Assembly: GCA_905160935.1 (NCBI GenBank) | Contig: CAJHZI010000241.1 | Span: forward strand, 1-64,000 | Length of the DNA: 64,000 nucleotides | DNA from: Enchytraeus crypticus | Taxonomy: Eukaryota; Annelida; Clitellata; Enchytraeida; Enchytraeidae | Direction of reading: 5' to 3' | Part shown: one piece after another, positions 1 to 10,905 of the stretch | Layout of the letters: every line of letters starts with the position of its first letter | Position numbering within the stretch: the first letter of the stretch is position 1 | Made by a program: the position numbers and the translations under genes | Notes under the pieces: generated by a model | Database searches by the model: none | The model's input: only the letters and a program-made list of their open reading frames with translations | What the model was told of the DNA's origin: nothing

Positions 1-83
1 TAGATAGATGAATAGATAGATAGATAGATAGATAGATAGATGGATAGATATATAGATATATAGATATATAGATATATAGATAT

Positions 84-151
<68 letters not shown>

Positions 152-219
152 GTAGATATATAGATAGATAGATAGATAGGTAGATAGATAGATAGATAGA
201 TAGTTAAATAGAGAGAGAA

Positions 220-252
<33 letters not shown>
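1..252. repeat. (TAGA)n microsatellite passing into (GA)n
   Basis: Positions 1-205 are an almost uninterrupted tetranucleotide TAGA array with short TATAGA interruptions. About 206-251 is a GA dinucleotide tract. No reading frame or gene signal. Confidence 0.5.
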
Positions 253-835
253 TTTCCTCTTTGACCACTGCTGGATGACGGACAGTAGTTTATAACTGAC
301 CGTTCAGTGGTGGAAAGGTTTTTAGTTGATTTGTTATGAAGACTTGCTTTGATTTATGCTGAGTCAGGTGTTGTAGTCTCGGTCAGTCCACGTGAGGATT
401 TACTGAGTGGATGTAGCGATCATTGTTGAGAATTTATTTGCAATAGTCTGCAATAGTCTGAGTGTTAGACTGAGTGATGGGTATTCCATTAAATTTTTTA
501 TTCCTAAGTATTTTCTTGATTAACTGATCAATTTATGATTCTTTCGACTACGGCTTTGAATTATTTCGTTGATTGACAAACTGAGTGATTTATTGACTGA
601 ATTGATTTACTGATTGATTCACTGAGTGATAGGTTGAGTGATTTACTGAGCGATTCGTTGATTGATTTATTTACTGGTTAATTTACTGAGTGATGGGTTG
701 AGTGATGGACTGAGTGATATTTTGGCATACTGAGTGATTTATTGATTTCCCATCGAACTGATTGGTGGAGTCATTAGCTAATTGATTGATAGACCTGCTG
801 ATTTACATATTGTTATGCTCTGTACCTGTTGTGTG
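253..835. repeat. Degenerate TGAT/GAGTGATT-rich tract, no gene
   Basis: From about 404 to 800 the sequence repeats variants of ACTGAGTGATTTATTGA with irregular spacing, a decayed short-unit minisatellite. No coding potential or RNA gene seen. Confidence 0.5.
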
Positions 836-839
836 ATCG

Positions 840-955
840 AGTTGGTTTCGTGTCTTAATGGACTGAATGGCATAGATTCGAATCCTAGCCTCAGCGTATA
901 TGACAGTGTGTGTCCATTCTTCTACTGAAACAGACGTTAAATTTTAGCTTATGGC
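840..955 (+). repeat. Remnant of tRNA-like SINE family E
   Basis: A B-box-like GATTCGAATCC at about 875-885, then a body ending in an ACAGACGTTAAATTTTAGCTT-like 3' end, parallels the better copy at 25919. Very diverged; assignment tentative. Confidence 0.5.
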
Positions 956-1587
956 TTCTACAATTTACGATTTTGACATCCCTAACATTACCTTATGCCG
1001 AGGATCCGATCTTTTATTGAATCTCTAAAAAATTATATTATGAAGTCGTTGCCCTTTCCTTTCTTAAGGTGTTACATTTGCAGGTCGTAGGGTGGGAGCG
1101 GAGCGGTTAGAGTTTATAGCTTAAAACATCACTAGTGACCTTCGTAAGAAAAGTCTCTTTCGTCTTTTCTCCATTTTGAAATAGCTTTCTACACTGCCCT
1201 GTATGCCTGGATTATGCTTGCTCGTATTTCTAATGATACTACAGTTCTTCTCTCTTTCACTGCTTTGAGAAATCTCCGATGATGTGCCGGCAAGCCAATA
1301 ATCCAGTGACCAGTCACCTACCTCTACACCAACCCCCCCTCCCCCAACCCCTCACCCTCCTACCCCTCTCCCCTCACCCCGGGGAAATCAGAGAATTCTG
1401 ATATCTCATTCCCTCCTTTTCGCTCGTGTGTTTAAATCTTAAAATGACGCAGCGGTCAGAATGCGGCTGCAAAGAATTTCAACGTATTTAAGCTTTTGGC
1501 TCGTCAGTTTAGCGTCTAGACAGCGGGCAAATTACATGGTTTCGCGGTTCGAATCTTAGAGCTCATTCAGTATTGAAGTATCTGTCT
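956..1587. other. Non-coding, includes a C-rich tract
   Basis: No gene seen. A pyrimidine tract of mostly C occupies 1321-1382, the only strongly C-rich non-coding stretch in the first 10 kb. A GGTTCGAATC B-box-like string at about 1546-1555 may belong to another worn SINE. Confidence 0.5.
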
Positions 1588-4500
1588 AGTGATTGACAAC
1601 AACAACAACAATACGATTAGAGTGCTACTGTTGTCCATTACAACATTGAGCACTGTAAAACCAAATCAAAGCCGATGAGCAGAGTGAGGGGTCCATAAAC
1701 GGTGCGAGTCAAAATCCGGGTGGTCAGTCCAAGGAAGGGTACTAGCGGAATGGAGGTTTACGTGTTGATCTCAGTTCGTGGATGTTTGGTGGATATGAAA
1801 AGTCGAAGAGAAAAGATTTTAATCGCCCATGAAACTGTTCGTAGAGTAGGAAAGGCTGATCAGGAATAGATGAGGGGGTGCGCAGAGTGGAAGGAAGAGA
1901 ATTCCAGATCTGCGGGGCAGCATGCTGGAAGGAGCGCCTAGACAGCTTGCTACGTGAAGGAAGGCTCGGTCTCTCAAGAGTAACTAACTTAGACGACCTG
2001 GTGGGCCTGAAGGTAGTTTGTCCCACTTGTAGTAAGTGGGACATGTAACTATTACCAGGAGTGGTAATAGACTTATAAGTTAGAGAAACTGTCTTATATA
2101 AAATGCGTTCTCTAACTTTGAGCCAGTGTAAGGATCAATCTCGCAACTGGGAAGATTTAGAAATAGGGAGTTGCAGTAATCCAGCTTCGATTGCACGAGA
2201 GCAGCGCCAATTGTAGTGGCAGTCTCGAGAGAAAGAAATGGTCTTATTCGACGAAGATCGCGAATATGAAAGAAACATGCTTGTGATATTTTAGTGATAT
2301 GTTCGTGGAATGAGAGGTGGTGGTCAAGGGCAATACCAAGATTCTTCACAGAAGAAACTGGTGTGACTGAAACAGCGGAAGAGAGAGCCAGGGACACCTC
2401 GTTCAGTTTTTAAAATTGCTGAGGTGTTCCAAATAGCACGAACTCAGTCTTGGATGGATTGAGCGCCAAGAAATTGGCAGACATCCAGGAAGATATTTGC
2501 TGAAAGGATTGCTGTAGACAAACCTTAGCATTAGGATAGGAGTGGGGAGTGAAGTATATGTACAGCTGAGTGTCATCAGCGTAAATTTGATGGTCTAATG
2601 AATGTGAAGAGATCAAGGAGCTTAGTGGAGTAGTGTATAAATTAAAGAGGATAGGACCAAGTACAGAGCCCTGAGGCACACCGTACTTGAGGATCGAAGG
2701 CGGAGAGGAATACTCTTGAACTTTGACGCTAAGAGTACGGTCGGTGAGATATGAAGTAAACCAAGCAAGTGCATTGCGGTGGATACCAAACCATGAGGAA
2801 AGACGTTGTAGGAGGATTTGGTGATCGATGGTGTCGAAAGCAGCAGACAGATCGAGAGTACAAAGTCCAGTGACACGTTGAGTGCACATGGTGTTAGTAA
2901 TGGTGTTACAGACAGAAAGGAGAACAGTTTCAGTAGAGCGATGTTGGGTGTAAGCAGATTGGTGATTGTTGAAGAGGTCGTTGGACTTAAGATAGGTGGA
3001 AAGTCTTTGAAAGACTAGTCTCTCTGTGAGTTTGGAGATGAATGGTAAATTGGATATGGGCCTGTAGTTGGAGAGTGATTCCTTGTCCAGCGAGGGTTTC
3101 TTTAGGAGTGGAGTGACAATAGCACTTTTAAATGACTGTGGAAAAGTGCCAGAGGACAAGGATAAATTAACAATTGTGGAAATTGAAGGTGCCAGAACAT
3201 AGATACACTTCTTCAACAGAGAAGTAGGGATAGGGTCGAGATCATAGTGCTTGGGAGGAGAAGTCAAGACTTGTTGACTCTCCACAATAGAGAAAGGGGT
3301 GAAGCTATGGAGCTGCTCATCGGGTGATTTGGTTGGTTGAGGATAGTGAGGTGTGGAGCTAGAGATGAGAGGAATGATGGAGGACCGGAGTTGGTTGATT
3401 TTGTCAGAGAAGTGAAGAGCAAACCGTTTAGGAAGTGACTCAGCAGGAAGTGAAGGAAGAGACGGAGAGGGTGACCTATGCAATAAAGTGTTGACTGCTT
3501 TCCATAGGTTCTTGGAGTTTACTGCATTGCTGATGACAGTGGAGTAGTATCGTTGCTTAGCAGATGCAATGGCAGAACGATATGCTTTATACTGTAGATT
3601 GGATGTAGTTTTCCAAACTACAGCATGGGTTTGGCGCCACTTCCTGTCGGCTCTACGACACGCAGCCTTCAACTTAGCTAGTTCGGGAGTAAACCATGGG
3701 TTAGACTCCCTTATAGTCTTACGAGTTAAAGGTGCGTGCTTGTCAAGCAGGGCAGAAAGGGTGGAGTTGTACTGGTGTACAAGTTCATCAAGATCAGGAG
3801 AAGGCGACTTGATTAGAGTCGAATTCTCGAGGTTCGAGCAAAATTGGTCAATATTGATGCTATTGATTTTCCGGTAAGATATAGTAGTGGTGTTAGGTAC
3901 AGTTTGGGATTTCATGTGGTTGAATGAGCAAGTGACGGGGAAATGGTCAGATGGAGAATGTGATAAAATGTCTATGCTCGTAGGATCTAGTGCCGACTGG
4001 GAAGGAGTAATGACAAAATCTAAGGTGTGGTTGTCCAAGTGTGTGGCATTGTTAACGTGCTGTACAGCATTACAGGATTTGAATAGACTATTGAATTGCT
4101 GGGTTGAGTGATCAAGTGGTTGGTCAACATGAATATTTAGATCACCGGTGATGACAAAATCAGATATGGATGCAGTGAGAGAGGAAAGCAATGCAGCAAA
4201 CTCCGACAGAAACATAGAGAACGGTTTGGCATATGGAGATGATGAAGGGGGACGGTACACTGAAACAACGTGCAGTGTACAAGAGTTGAATTTAGCAGTG
4301 GCTGAAATACCTTCAAAACTGGAAAATTTATGTGAGTGACTGCTTAAGAGTGTGAAAGGCGTCCTAAATAGGAGAGCCACTCCACCACCCTTAGCACCGG
4401 AGATTCTGGTATCACGGTTAGCAATATGCATTTCGTAACCAGGTGGAAGGATGGCCATTAGCTCGCTTGGCTGACAACCAAGTTTCATTGATAGCAAAAC

Positions 4501-4660
4501 AGTCAAATTTATAGGTACTGGCCAAATCGTGAAGTGCAATGATATGGTAAGGGTTGGAGAGTGAGCGAATGTTGAGAGAGCATAGTGGGACTTTGGTGCG
4601 AAGAGAATTTATTCGATTGATGAGAGCCATGAGAGTGATTGGCGGTGCAATGAGCAATAA
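1588..4660 (-). mobile_element. L2/CR1-group LINE, near full-length ORF2, inactivated
   Basis: On the minus strand the order is an APE endonuclease then a reverse transcriptase. The endonuclease start (SLNIRSLSN, INETWL) is at 4657-4500 and shifts frame into a 709-residue open stretch (4539-2410). That stretch has endonuclease motifs GDLNIHVD and SDHFPV, and RT motifs NYRPISNLPFISKLTERLV, LDLSAAFDTIDH, GVPQGSVLGPILF and YADDTQLY. An in-frame TAA near 2400 interrupts it; the frame then continues (SSVKNLGIALD, SKLDYCNSLF) to about 2150. There, a deletion of roughly 30 codons with a frame change precedes the typical L2 C-terminus (SFQHAAPQIWNSLP, QFHGRLKSFLF) ending near 1742. The 3' end carries a short TTG-type repeat (plus-strand CAA at 1598-1610). 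No separate ORF1 is seen. A second copy of the 3' end is at 55075. Class assignment is from motif style only. Confidence 0.5.
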
Positions 4661-7103
4661 TGAGTGGATTAAGGGTTAACACATAAATAATGTAAATATT
4701 ATTGGAAAGATAGAATGAAATGCACTGTTTTAGACAGAATTTAAATTGACACAAGTTTAATTGAATTATGTGATGATACTACTATTAAAATCTATTGCAC
4801 AGTCAAACAACAACAAAAAACAAAACAAAAACAAACAAACACGTTTTAGTAAGTACCACGTTTCGACAGAATGCGCGAGTAATGGTAAAATGATATATAC
4901 ATATGTAGAGAGAGGGAGATAGAGAGAGAATTGATTTCTACTAAGGAACAATCACACCTGGGTTCCGGAACGCTGCAATTGACGCAGAAGAAGGCGGCTA
5001 GGACAATTGAAAACAGAAATTTATTGCACTTTCTGTTTACAAATAATTCCAAAGCAGCCATCTTGACAGCGTTACCCTTCCACCTGACGTTAAATACGTT
5101 CTCAGTGTACTGCCTACTGGCAGGTCCATTGTATATACTACTCCGCTTATCTTTGACATCATTTGTCTGTTATGTAGAAATGAAATACTAGAGTAAGATA
5201 AATATAATAATAAATAGTAATTTGCAAGTAAATGTCGTGATTCGAAGTAGAAATTAATATCACTAAATGGAGGTGAAATAAATATCGCCTCACTCTGCTT
5301 ATGACGGACGTGAGATTCGCACGAGAGTAGAAATAATTAGCATTTGTTTTCTGTTAGTATCGTAAGTACTGAGTTCTCATTAGTACTGTGCAACTAGAAG
5401 TGTGCTAGAGCTATGTTGTCTTAAGTACTGTGTTGTCTCTAGTACTGTGTTGTCTCTAGTACTGTGTTGTCTTTAGTACTGTGTTGTCTTTAGTGCTGTG
5501 TTGTCTCAAGTACTGTGTTGTCTATAGTACTGTGTTGTCTCTAGTACTAAGTGTTTTCTAGTACTTAATTGTGTCTAATATTATGTTATATTTAGTACTG
5601 TGTTACTTCTAGTACTGTAGAGCTACTTGTGCTTAATTGCTACTAGTACTGGTTTTTATCTAGTTCTACGTTCTTACTTAATACTGTGTTGTCCTTAATA
5701 CTGAGTTGCCTATAGTGCTCTGTTTTATTCTGTAACGTGTTGCCTCTATTAGTGTGTTGCTATTTGTATCACAACTAGTACTGGCTATTAACTAGCAGTG
5801 TATTCCCACTAAATACTGAGATGTCTCTAGCACTCTAATGCATTGAGTACCGTGTTGCTGCTAATATACGTATGTTGTCACTATGACGATGTATACAGAT
5901 TATAATGCCTCTTATAAATTGAATTTGCTAACTAGTTCTGCAGGTAGAGTGTAACTGTTTAATATGAGGAAGAAATTACGTCTGAAATGTTTCTTCCTCT
6001 TCTTCTTCTTCAGGTGTCGTGCCAGTTCCAAGCCTGGACGGTCATGATCATGTTCCTACATATGTTTCTGTCCAGTGTTGCTCTGATCATTTCTGTTTCC
6101 GTTTTCCGAACTGTTTAATTTCAGTTATCTTCTTTGCTTAACTTTTCGTTATCTGAAATGTTTTCCGTTATCTTAAATGTTTGAGCTACGAATTTAAAAA
6201 AATACTACTTATTATTTGCTTATTTGATTTCAGAAATATTCGTTTTTAATAATTTGTATCACTATAAATTTCGCTGTAATTATCTCAAGTTTCCTAAGCA
6301 AGATTAAGTGTTAGCATTTAGCCCAATCTTTATTTGTGAGTTTAAATATAATTTTCAGATCTCTGGGAACCAGCTAGATAGTTTTTTATATAGATTAGGC
6401 TGATGTTTAATCTTCTTGAAAGATAGACTATTTTGATTTCTGTAATGGGTGGCCTATGACCCTTAAATTTAATTTCACTTCTCTTCTAAGTTTGTCCTGA
6501 ATTTAGTATCTATTATTTCAATTAAATGATTTTGAATCTTATTTTATACATTGATACAGCATCTTTCAGATCTGTTTGATTTGTATTGCATTGGATTTAA
6601 TAATATAATAACTCCTGTGCTGCCTCCTATATCTTTATTGTTATTAGCTGATATTGAAAGAGACTTAAAATTGCATTGAGGTGGTATTGCTTGTATTGTG
6701 TAGTATATACGTTAGAATCCTTTTAATTAGGTATAAGTAGGAGTATGTATACCTACTTCCTTATATCGTCTGCAAAATTCTCGGTAAAGTGCCCTTGATC
6801 TTCACAGGAACTAAATTAATTTTTAAATGTTTTCTAAGAGGTTGGGTAAAGTATACTAACCTGCTGTATGTCTACTGCAAACCTATAGACTAATTTCTTT
6901 CTTTTCAATCTGTAGTAGGTAATAAATATAAGGTAATAACTGTATTAAATAGTATATAGTAGCTAAACTACACTAAGTAATAAAATAATTCGTTAATTGA
7001 TGAAGGTCATTTTAGCCTCAGATTCTATATTTAAATAAATCTACTTGACTGTTTATTGCTTTGTAATCGTTAACAATACAATTTTAAAAGCTGAAGATAA
7101 TGT
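4661..7103. other. AT-rich non-coding sequence
   Basis: No exon, RNA gene or recognisable transposase. A degenerate minisatellite lies at 5360-5880 (separate entry). Small open frames (for example 4931-5191) have no domain signature and look like chance. Confidence 0.5.
5360..5880. repeat. 17-bp degenerate minisatellite
   Basis: The unit is close to TCTCTAGTACTGTGTTG. About eight good copies lie at 5400-5560, with increasingly diverged copies to about 5880. The core AGTACTGTGTTG is kept while the TCTCT part varies. Not coding. Confidence 0.5.
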
Positions 7104-7162
7104 ATGTCCCTGACATCTTCCTTGTTTGAGGAAACGAACGTTAAACCTTTATTATTAAAGTC
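7104..7162 (+). repeat. 3' fragment of SINE family F
   Basis: Contains GTCCCTGACATC, TGAGGAAACGAACGTTAAAC and CTTTATTATTA in the same order as fuller copies at 51890 and 56705. Only the last 60 bases remain. Confidence 0.5.
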
Positions 7163-9427
7163 CAGTTTAAAGTCAGTTTTCTGCTGGATAGCAAGTTACT
7201 GACAGGGAGGGCACTGGACTTGAACTCTGCATCTACTGATCCACTGTTGAACAACTTGTCAGAAAGCCAGCGGCTCAGATCACTGGCTTGCTTATTACTA
7301 TATTGTATTATTAACATATATTATTATTGTGAGTTTATTATAATATTGTATTGTAGAAATATTATTATAATTGTGAATTTATTATTATTTTGTACTATTA
7401 ACTCATTATTACTGTTATTATTTTATTACAATAATTATGAACGTATTATGATTATTGTTAGTGTGTGTTGCAATATTGGATTATAAAACCATTCAGAGTG
7501 ATCTATATAGTTTTTAGCGATTGTTCAAACACTATCTATAGAGTAGACGCCTCTTCCGAGCTCGTACCGTCGATATCAGGAATAAAATTGAAATGTTTAC
7601 ATCACTCTTCCAAAAATATGTTTAATTTAATTTACGATATTTGTGATCGGTAATTAAGTGCAATGAAGATTTAATTTTCTGTTCCCCAATCAAATTTGAT
7701 GTGATTTGAAAGCTCAGTATACTTTGACACAGCGTAACAGAAAGTATTTTGCTAATTGATGCTTATTAATGATAGCATGCATATGCACTTAGGCCAATTG
7801 TGAACTTTTCCTGATTTAATTATTTAATTTTTCCTGATTCATAATTATTACACTGTAATTAGGAATTAATGCATATTTATGATAGTATGCTAAGCACTTA
7901 GGAGGTCAAATGTGAAGAGCTTTTCTTGTTTTTATCATAATAATTAATTTGGTATTTTATTTATTGAATTTAATTGTGGCTTTGAATCAATTTTTAACTT
8001 TTTTATTGTTTTTTCACATTTAAACGCTTACAGGAGGAAACCTGAGTAATTATCGATACATTCAATATTTGAATTGTAAGTAATAAAGGATCATCAGAAC
8101 TGATCAAATTCTATCAGATTGTTTGACAATTTTTAGTGCATTTTATGTTAGTTACTAGATATATAGAAAAGGCTACTCTTCACCATGGCTTTGGACATTT
8201 TCTTCTAAGAGTATTGCAATTCGAAACTTTGCAGTAACAGAATTATAGACGTTGTAGTTGCGCATGGAGTTAATATGTAAATTAACTTGATAGTAAATTA
8301 ATTAATTATATTATTAGTAGCCCGTTCTCAGCATTCGACAATTTTTTCAACTGTTGGAATATTACATAGTATTCTTCAAGCCGCGGATACGAAAACAAAT
8401 TCAAATTAAACTCTTATTGAGTGTTACCGTAAACAACAATATTGACATTTTGCCTCGGTAAATGCAGTGATTCAATGAAAAGGGATTAATAATGCTAGTA
8501 ATAGTAATAATAAACAATCCTGGGCTCTCTCGTCACTGATATCGCTTTCGACAGATGAAACTGACGTTAACATCGGCTTTACAGCTTTTAGTAATAAAAT
8601 AACTAGCTAGACTAAGCGGCAGTACGCACGTGATGCATACACTAATAGCATCTAGATTAGTCGCCTGCTTTCCTATGATGTGGTGCTAATACGGTGAGGT
8701 CCTGCTGCACTGAATTTTTTATAAATCTATCGGAAGAAGGTTAATGGGTTCATGAAAGAGGATTTTTATATAACTTGAGTGATTATTGCGACCATATTAG
8801 AAGTTTATTGTGGAGTTTTTGACAAAACTGGATAAAATAACTTCCGTTATTTGAGAATTTGAGGCGGTGATATACGTGTTAATATACGATTTATCACTGG
8901 AAGTATGATTCTAAAGGCAAATTCTTCCCAAAACAGCTTAATGTTAAACCTTTCGCCTACAATAAGTTAAATTTAAGGTTATTCCATGCGGTCTGTTTTA
9001 TGTATCTTGCAGTTTCTTAAACGTATTTAGATTTAGAATTAGCTTAATGATAATTCACTCATGTTTTAGTGTACAGTTTAATTTTTTTATGGAAGCGGAT
9101 GAAACAGTTCTTGGTGGCATCAAGCTTTAATAGGGCCCTCAAACCAAATTAAACACTTCACATTAAGAGTCAATTATAATAAACATTTGGCTTCATTCCA
9201 TCGTTAAACAACTCCTAGGTGTCATCACACTAGTGCCAGTTCGATATGTCTCTGCAGTGCAGATGATGTATTATATACCTGGTCTTCTTTTAACGTAGCG
9301 ATCAGCAAAGCAACAAACTGAAATTCTGACTTTTTTAAACCAGATTTTTGCTTTGCCCCAAATATAAAATTATTATTAATAAATTGGATCAGTGTTTCTG
9401 AAAAATTGTTGAGCATTAGTTATTAGT
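7163..9427. other. AT-rich non-coding, with a diverged local duplication
   Basis: No gene recognised. Two segments near 7748-7812 and 7860-7930 share TTATGATAG-like, CATGC and GCACTTAGG blocks, suggesting an old tandem duplication of about 110 bp. A fragment of SINE family D lies at 8518-8598. Confidence 0.5.
8518..8598 (+). repeat. 3' fragment of tRNA-derived SINE family D
   Basis: TGGGCTCTC, GTCACTGATATCGCTTTCGA, AACTGACGTTAAC and TTTACAGCTTTT follow the body of family D (compare 24744). The tRNA head is absent. Confidence 0.5.
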
Positions 9428-9668
9428 AAGACGGCGGGATTAGCGCACTTGGTTTAGTTGCGCGTCAATTATCGAAGTTAAGCTGCATCGACCTCGGTTA
9501 GTACTTTGTGGGTGACCACCTTGGAAGACCGAGTGTTGGTAAAAGCTTAGGAAGGAAAAAATCCCAGGGTGATGGAAAGTTATTCTTAAATCTGCGCCGG
9601 ATGCAATTTATGCACCATTAAAAGGCAACGATTACTAATAACCATGGAGAGGAAGGAGGAAATGGGTC
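9428..9668 (+). repeat. 5S rRNA-derived SINE (SINE3-like), copy 1
   Basis: About 9472-9553 aligns by eye with the 3' two-thirds of 5S rRNA: GAAGTTAAGC, then CGGTTAGTACTT, GGGTGACCACC, TTGGAAGACCGAGTGTTGG. These cover the internal RNA polymerase III promoter region (A block, intermediate element, C block). The 5' part is diverged. After the 5S part comes a body (AAAAATCCCAGGG, GTTATTCTTAAATC, TGCGCCGG, GATTACTAATAACCAT) found again in inverse orientation at 53965-54205. Two copies sharing head and body make this a SINE, not a 5S gene. Confidence 0.5.
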
Positions 9669-10082
9669 TTAATAAACAAGCATCTGTGCTTCCTGACCCA
9701 GTGTACCGTTATGTTATGTATGTTATTTTTCATAAGCAGCACTACGGACAATCACATGACTGTCTGAAATTAGAATTTGAAGCGTTATATGTTTTTTGTT
9801 CCGGCGTGACGAGCTTTGAGATAATTACGTTCTATTGCAAAATGAACGGAAACAAAATGCTTGTGAAGTCCCCAGATATAAAAGAAAGCTGACCCATGTA
9901 TTTTAGATTTCATCGGCTGTTACAATAATCCTAGATAATTTACAGTTTAGGTTGTTCAAGGCTATAATAACAATGTTCTTATAGTTAAAAGCTATTCCTG
10001 TGTTTATAACAACTAACAGCTTGACTATTAGTTACAAATAGGTGCATAATTTTAAGCTGTAGGTATATGTTGTAAATAGAAT

Positions 10083-10214
10083 GAGGCATTGATTGCCTTT
10101 AGTGAAGTGATTAACTTGTTGTTCTATGGATTGCTCTTAATGGAGCAAGAATGCAGACTCTGAGTATGAATATGTACCTTGGACCTGCCACTTGGCAGAA
10201 CACTAGAGAGAGAG

Positions 10215-10252
<38 letters not shown>
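10083..10252 (+). repeat. Family B repeat ending in a (GA)n tail
   Basis: Contains TTAACTTGTTG, GCAGACTCTGAGTATGAAT and GGACCTGCCACTTGGCAGAA, then a GA array. Other copies are at 33446, 43555, 46694 and 62250. The last 25 bases before the GA tract resemble the end of the LINE at 29098. The tail stops 42 bp before the Ig1 exon. Confidence 0.5.
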
Positions 10253-10255
<3 letters not shown>

Positions 10256-10294
10256 AATTTCTAATCAAACCCTGCTCTGTGTGTTTACGTTCAG

Positions 10295-10594
10295 ATGCAC
10301 CAAAGATCATTCTCGCGCCTACAGACAAGAGAGTCGCAGAAAATGGCGTGGTCAGTTTTTTCTGCAAAGCTTCCGGCAACCCGCCCCCCGACATGCACTG
10401 GCGACGAGGGGGCAAGCGCATCACTGCGGGGCAGCACCGCTACATGACCCAGCCCATGCCCCAGGGGACCGTGTTGAGAATCGAACCTGCGAAGCCGCGT
10501 AAGGACGACAGCGTATTCGAATGTGTGGCCGAGAATGGAGTGGGCGATGCTGCTACGGCTAACGCCAAACTGGAAGTTTATCCTGAAGGAGAAG
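10295..10594 (+). CDS. Lar: LAR exon: Ig domain 1
   Basis: Residues 1-100 of the assembled fragment, a complete first Ig domain. It starts APKIILAPTDKRVAENG; the Ig cysteines are in FFCKASGNPP and FECVAENGVGD, with the conserved tryptophan in MHWRR. The basic run WRRGGKR sits where LAR family members carry a lysine/arginine patch that binds heparan sulfate, so glycosaminoglycan binding is likely. The acceptor is TTCAG at 10294 and the donor is AAG|GTTAGC, with T at +3. Phase 1 at both ends. The preceding exon (signal peptide) is not recognised upstream in this window. Confidence 0.5.
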
Positions 10595-10775
10595 GTTAGC
10601 GATATGGATAATTTATCGTACAAGGCACGATTAATTAATTATTAATTGTTTTTATTTTTTATATTTATTGCTTTATTTCAGGCATAATAATCATTATTAA
10701 ATTAATTAATATAACTGCGGGGAAAATTAATGTAACTGTTGAGTTTTAAAACTAAGGATTAATAATAATACTAAT

Positions 10776-10905
10776 AATGACATCGCTTTCTTGTGAGGAA
10801 ACTGACGTTAACCTTAGCTTTACCAGCTTTTTAGCTTTTAACAATAAAAGTTTAACGTCCGTTTCCTCAACCAAGAATGATGTCAGGGACGTCCCCACAA
10901 TTACG
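10776..10905. repeat. Facing 3' ends of SINE families D (+) and F (-)
   Basis: 10776-10845 reads TGACATCGCTTTC, AACTGACGTTAACCTTAGC (family D, plus). 10846-10905 reads GTTTAACGTCCGTTTCCTC and GATGTCAGGGACGTCCC, family F on the minus strand. The two 3' ends meet at an AATAAAAG junction. Confidence 0.5.

Noticed and set aside
2818-4339. Plus-strand open frames at 2818, 3569, 3887 and 4148
   Set aside because: They are antisense shadows of the L2 reverse transcriptase frame on the minus strand.
9428-9560. A 5S rRNA gene
   Set aside because: The first third does not match 5S, and the following body recurs with the same head at 53965; this is a SINE.
1-10294. A signal-peptide exon for the LAR gene
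   Set aside because: I looked for a Met plus hydrophobic stretch ending in a phase-1 donor and found none I could defend; it is probably further upstream.
10281-10623. Other frames over Ig1 (10281-10502 +, 10291-10623 -)
   Set aside because: Shadows of the Ig1 exon, whose frame is fixed by Ig motifs and splice phase.
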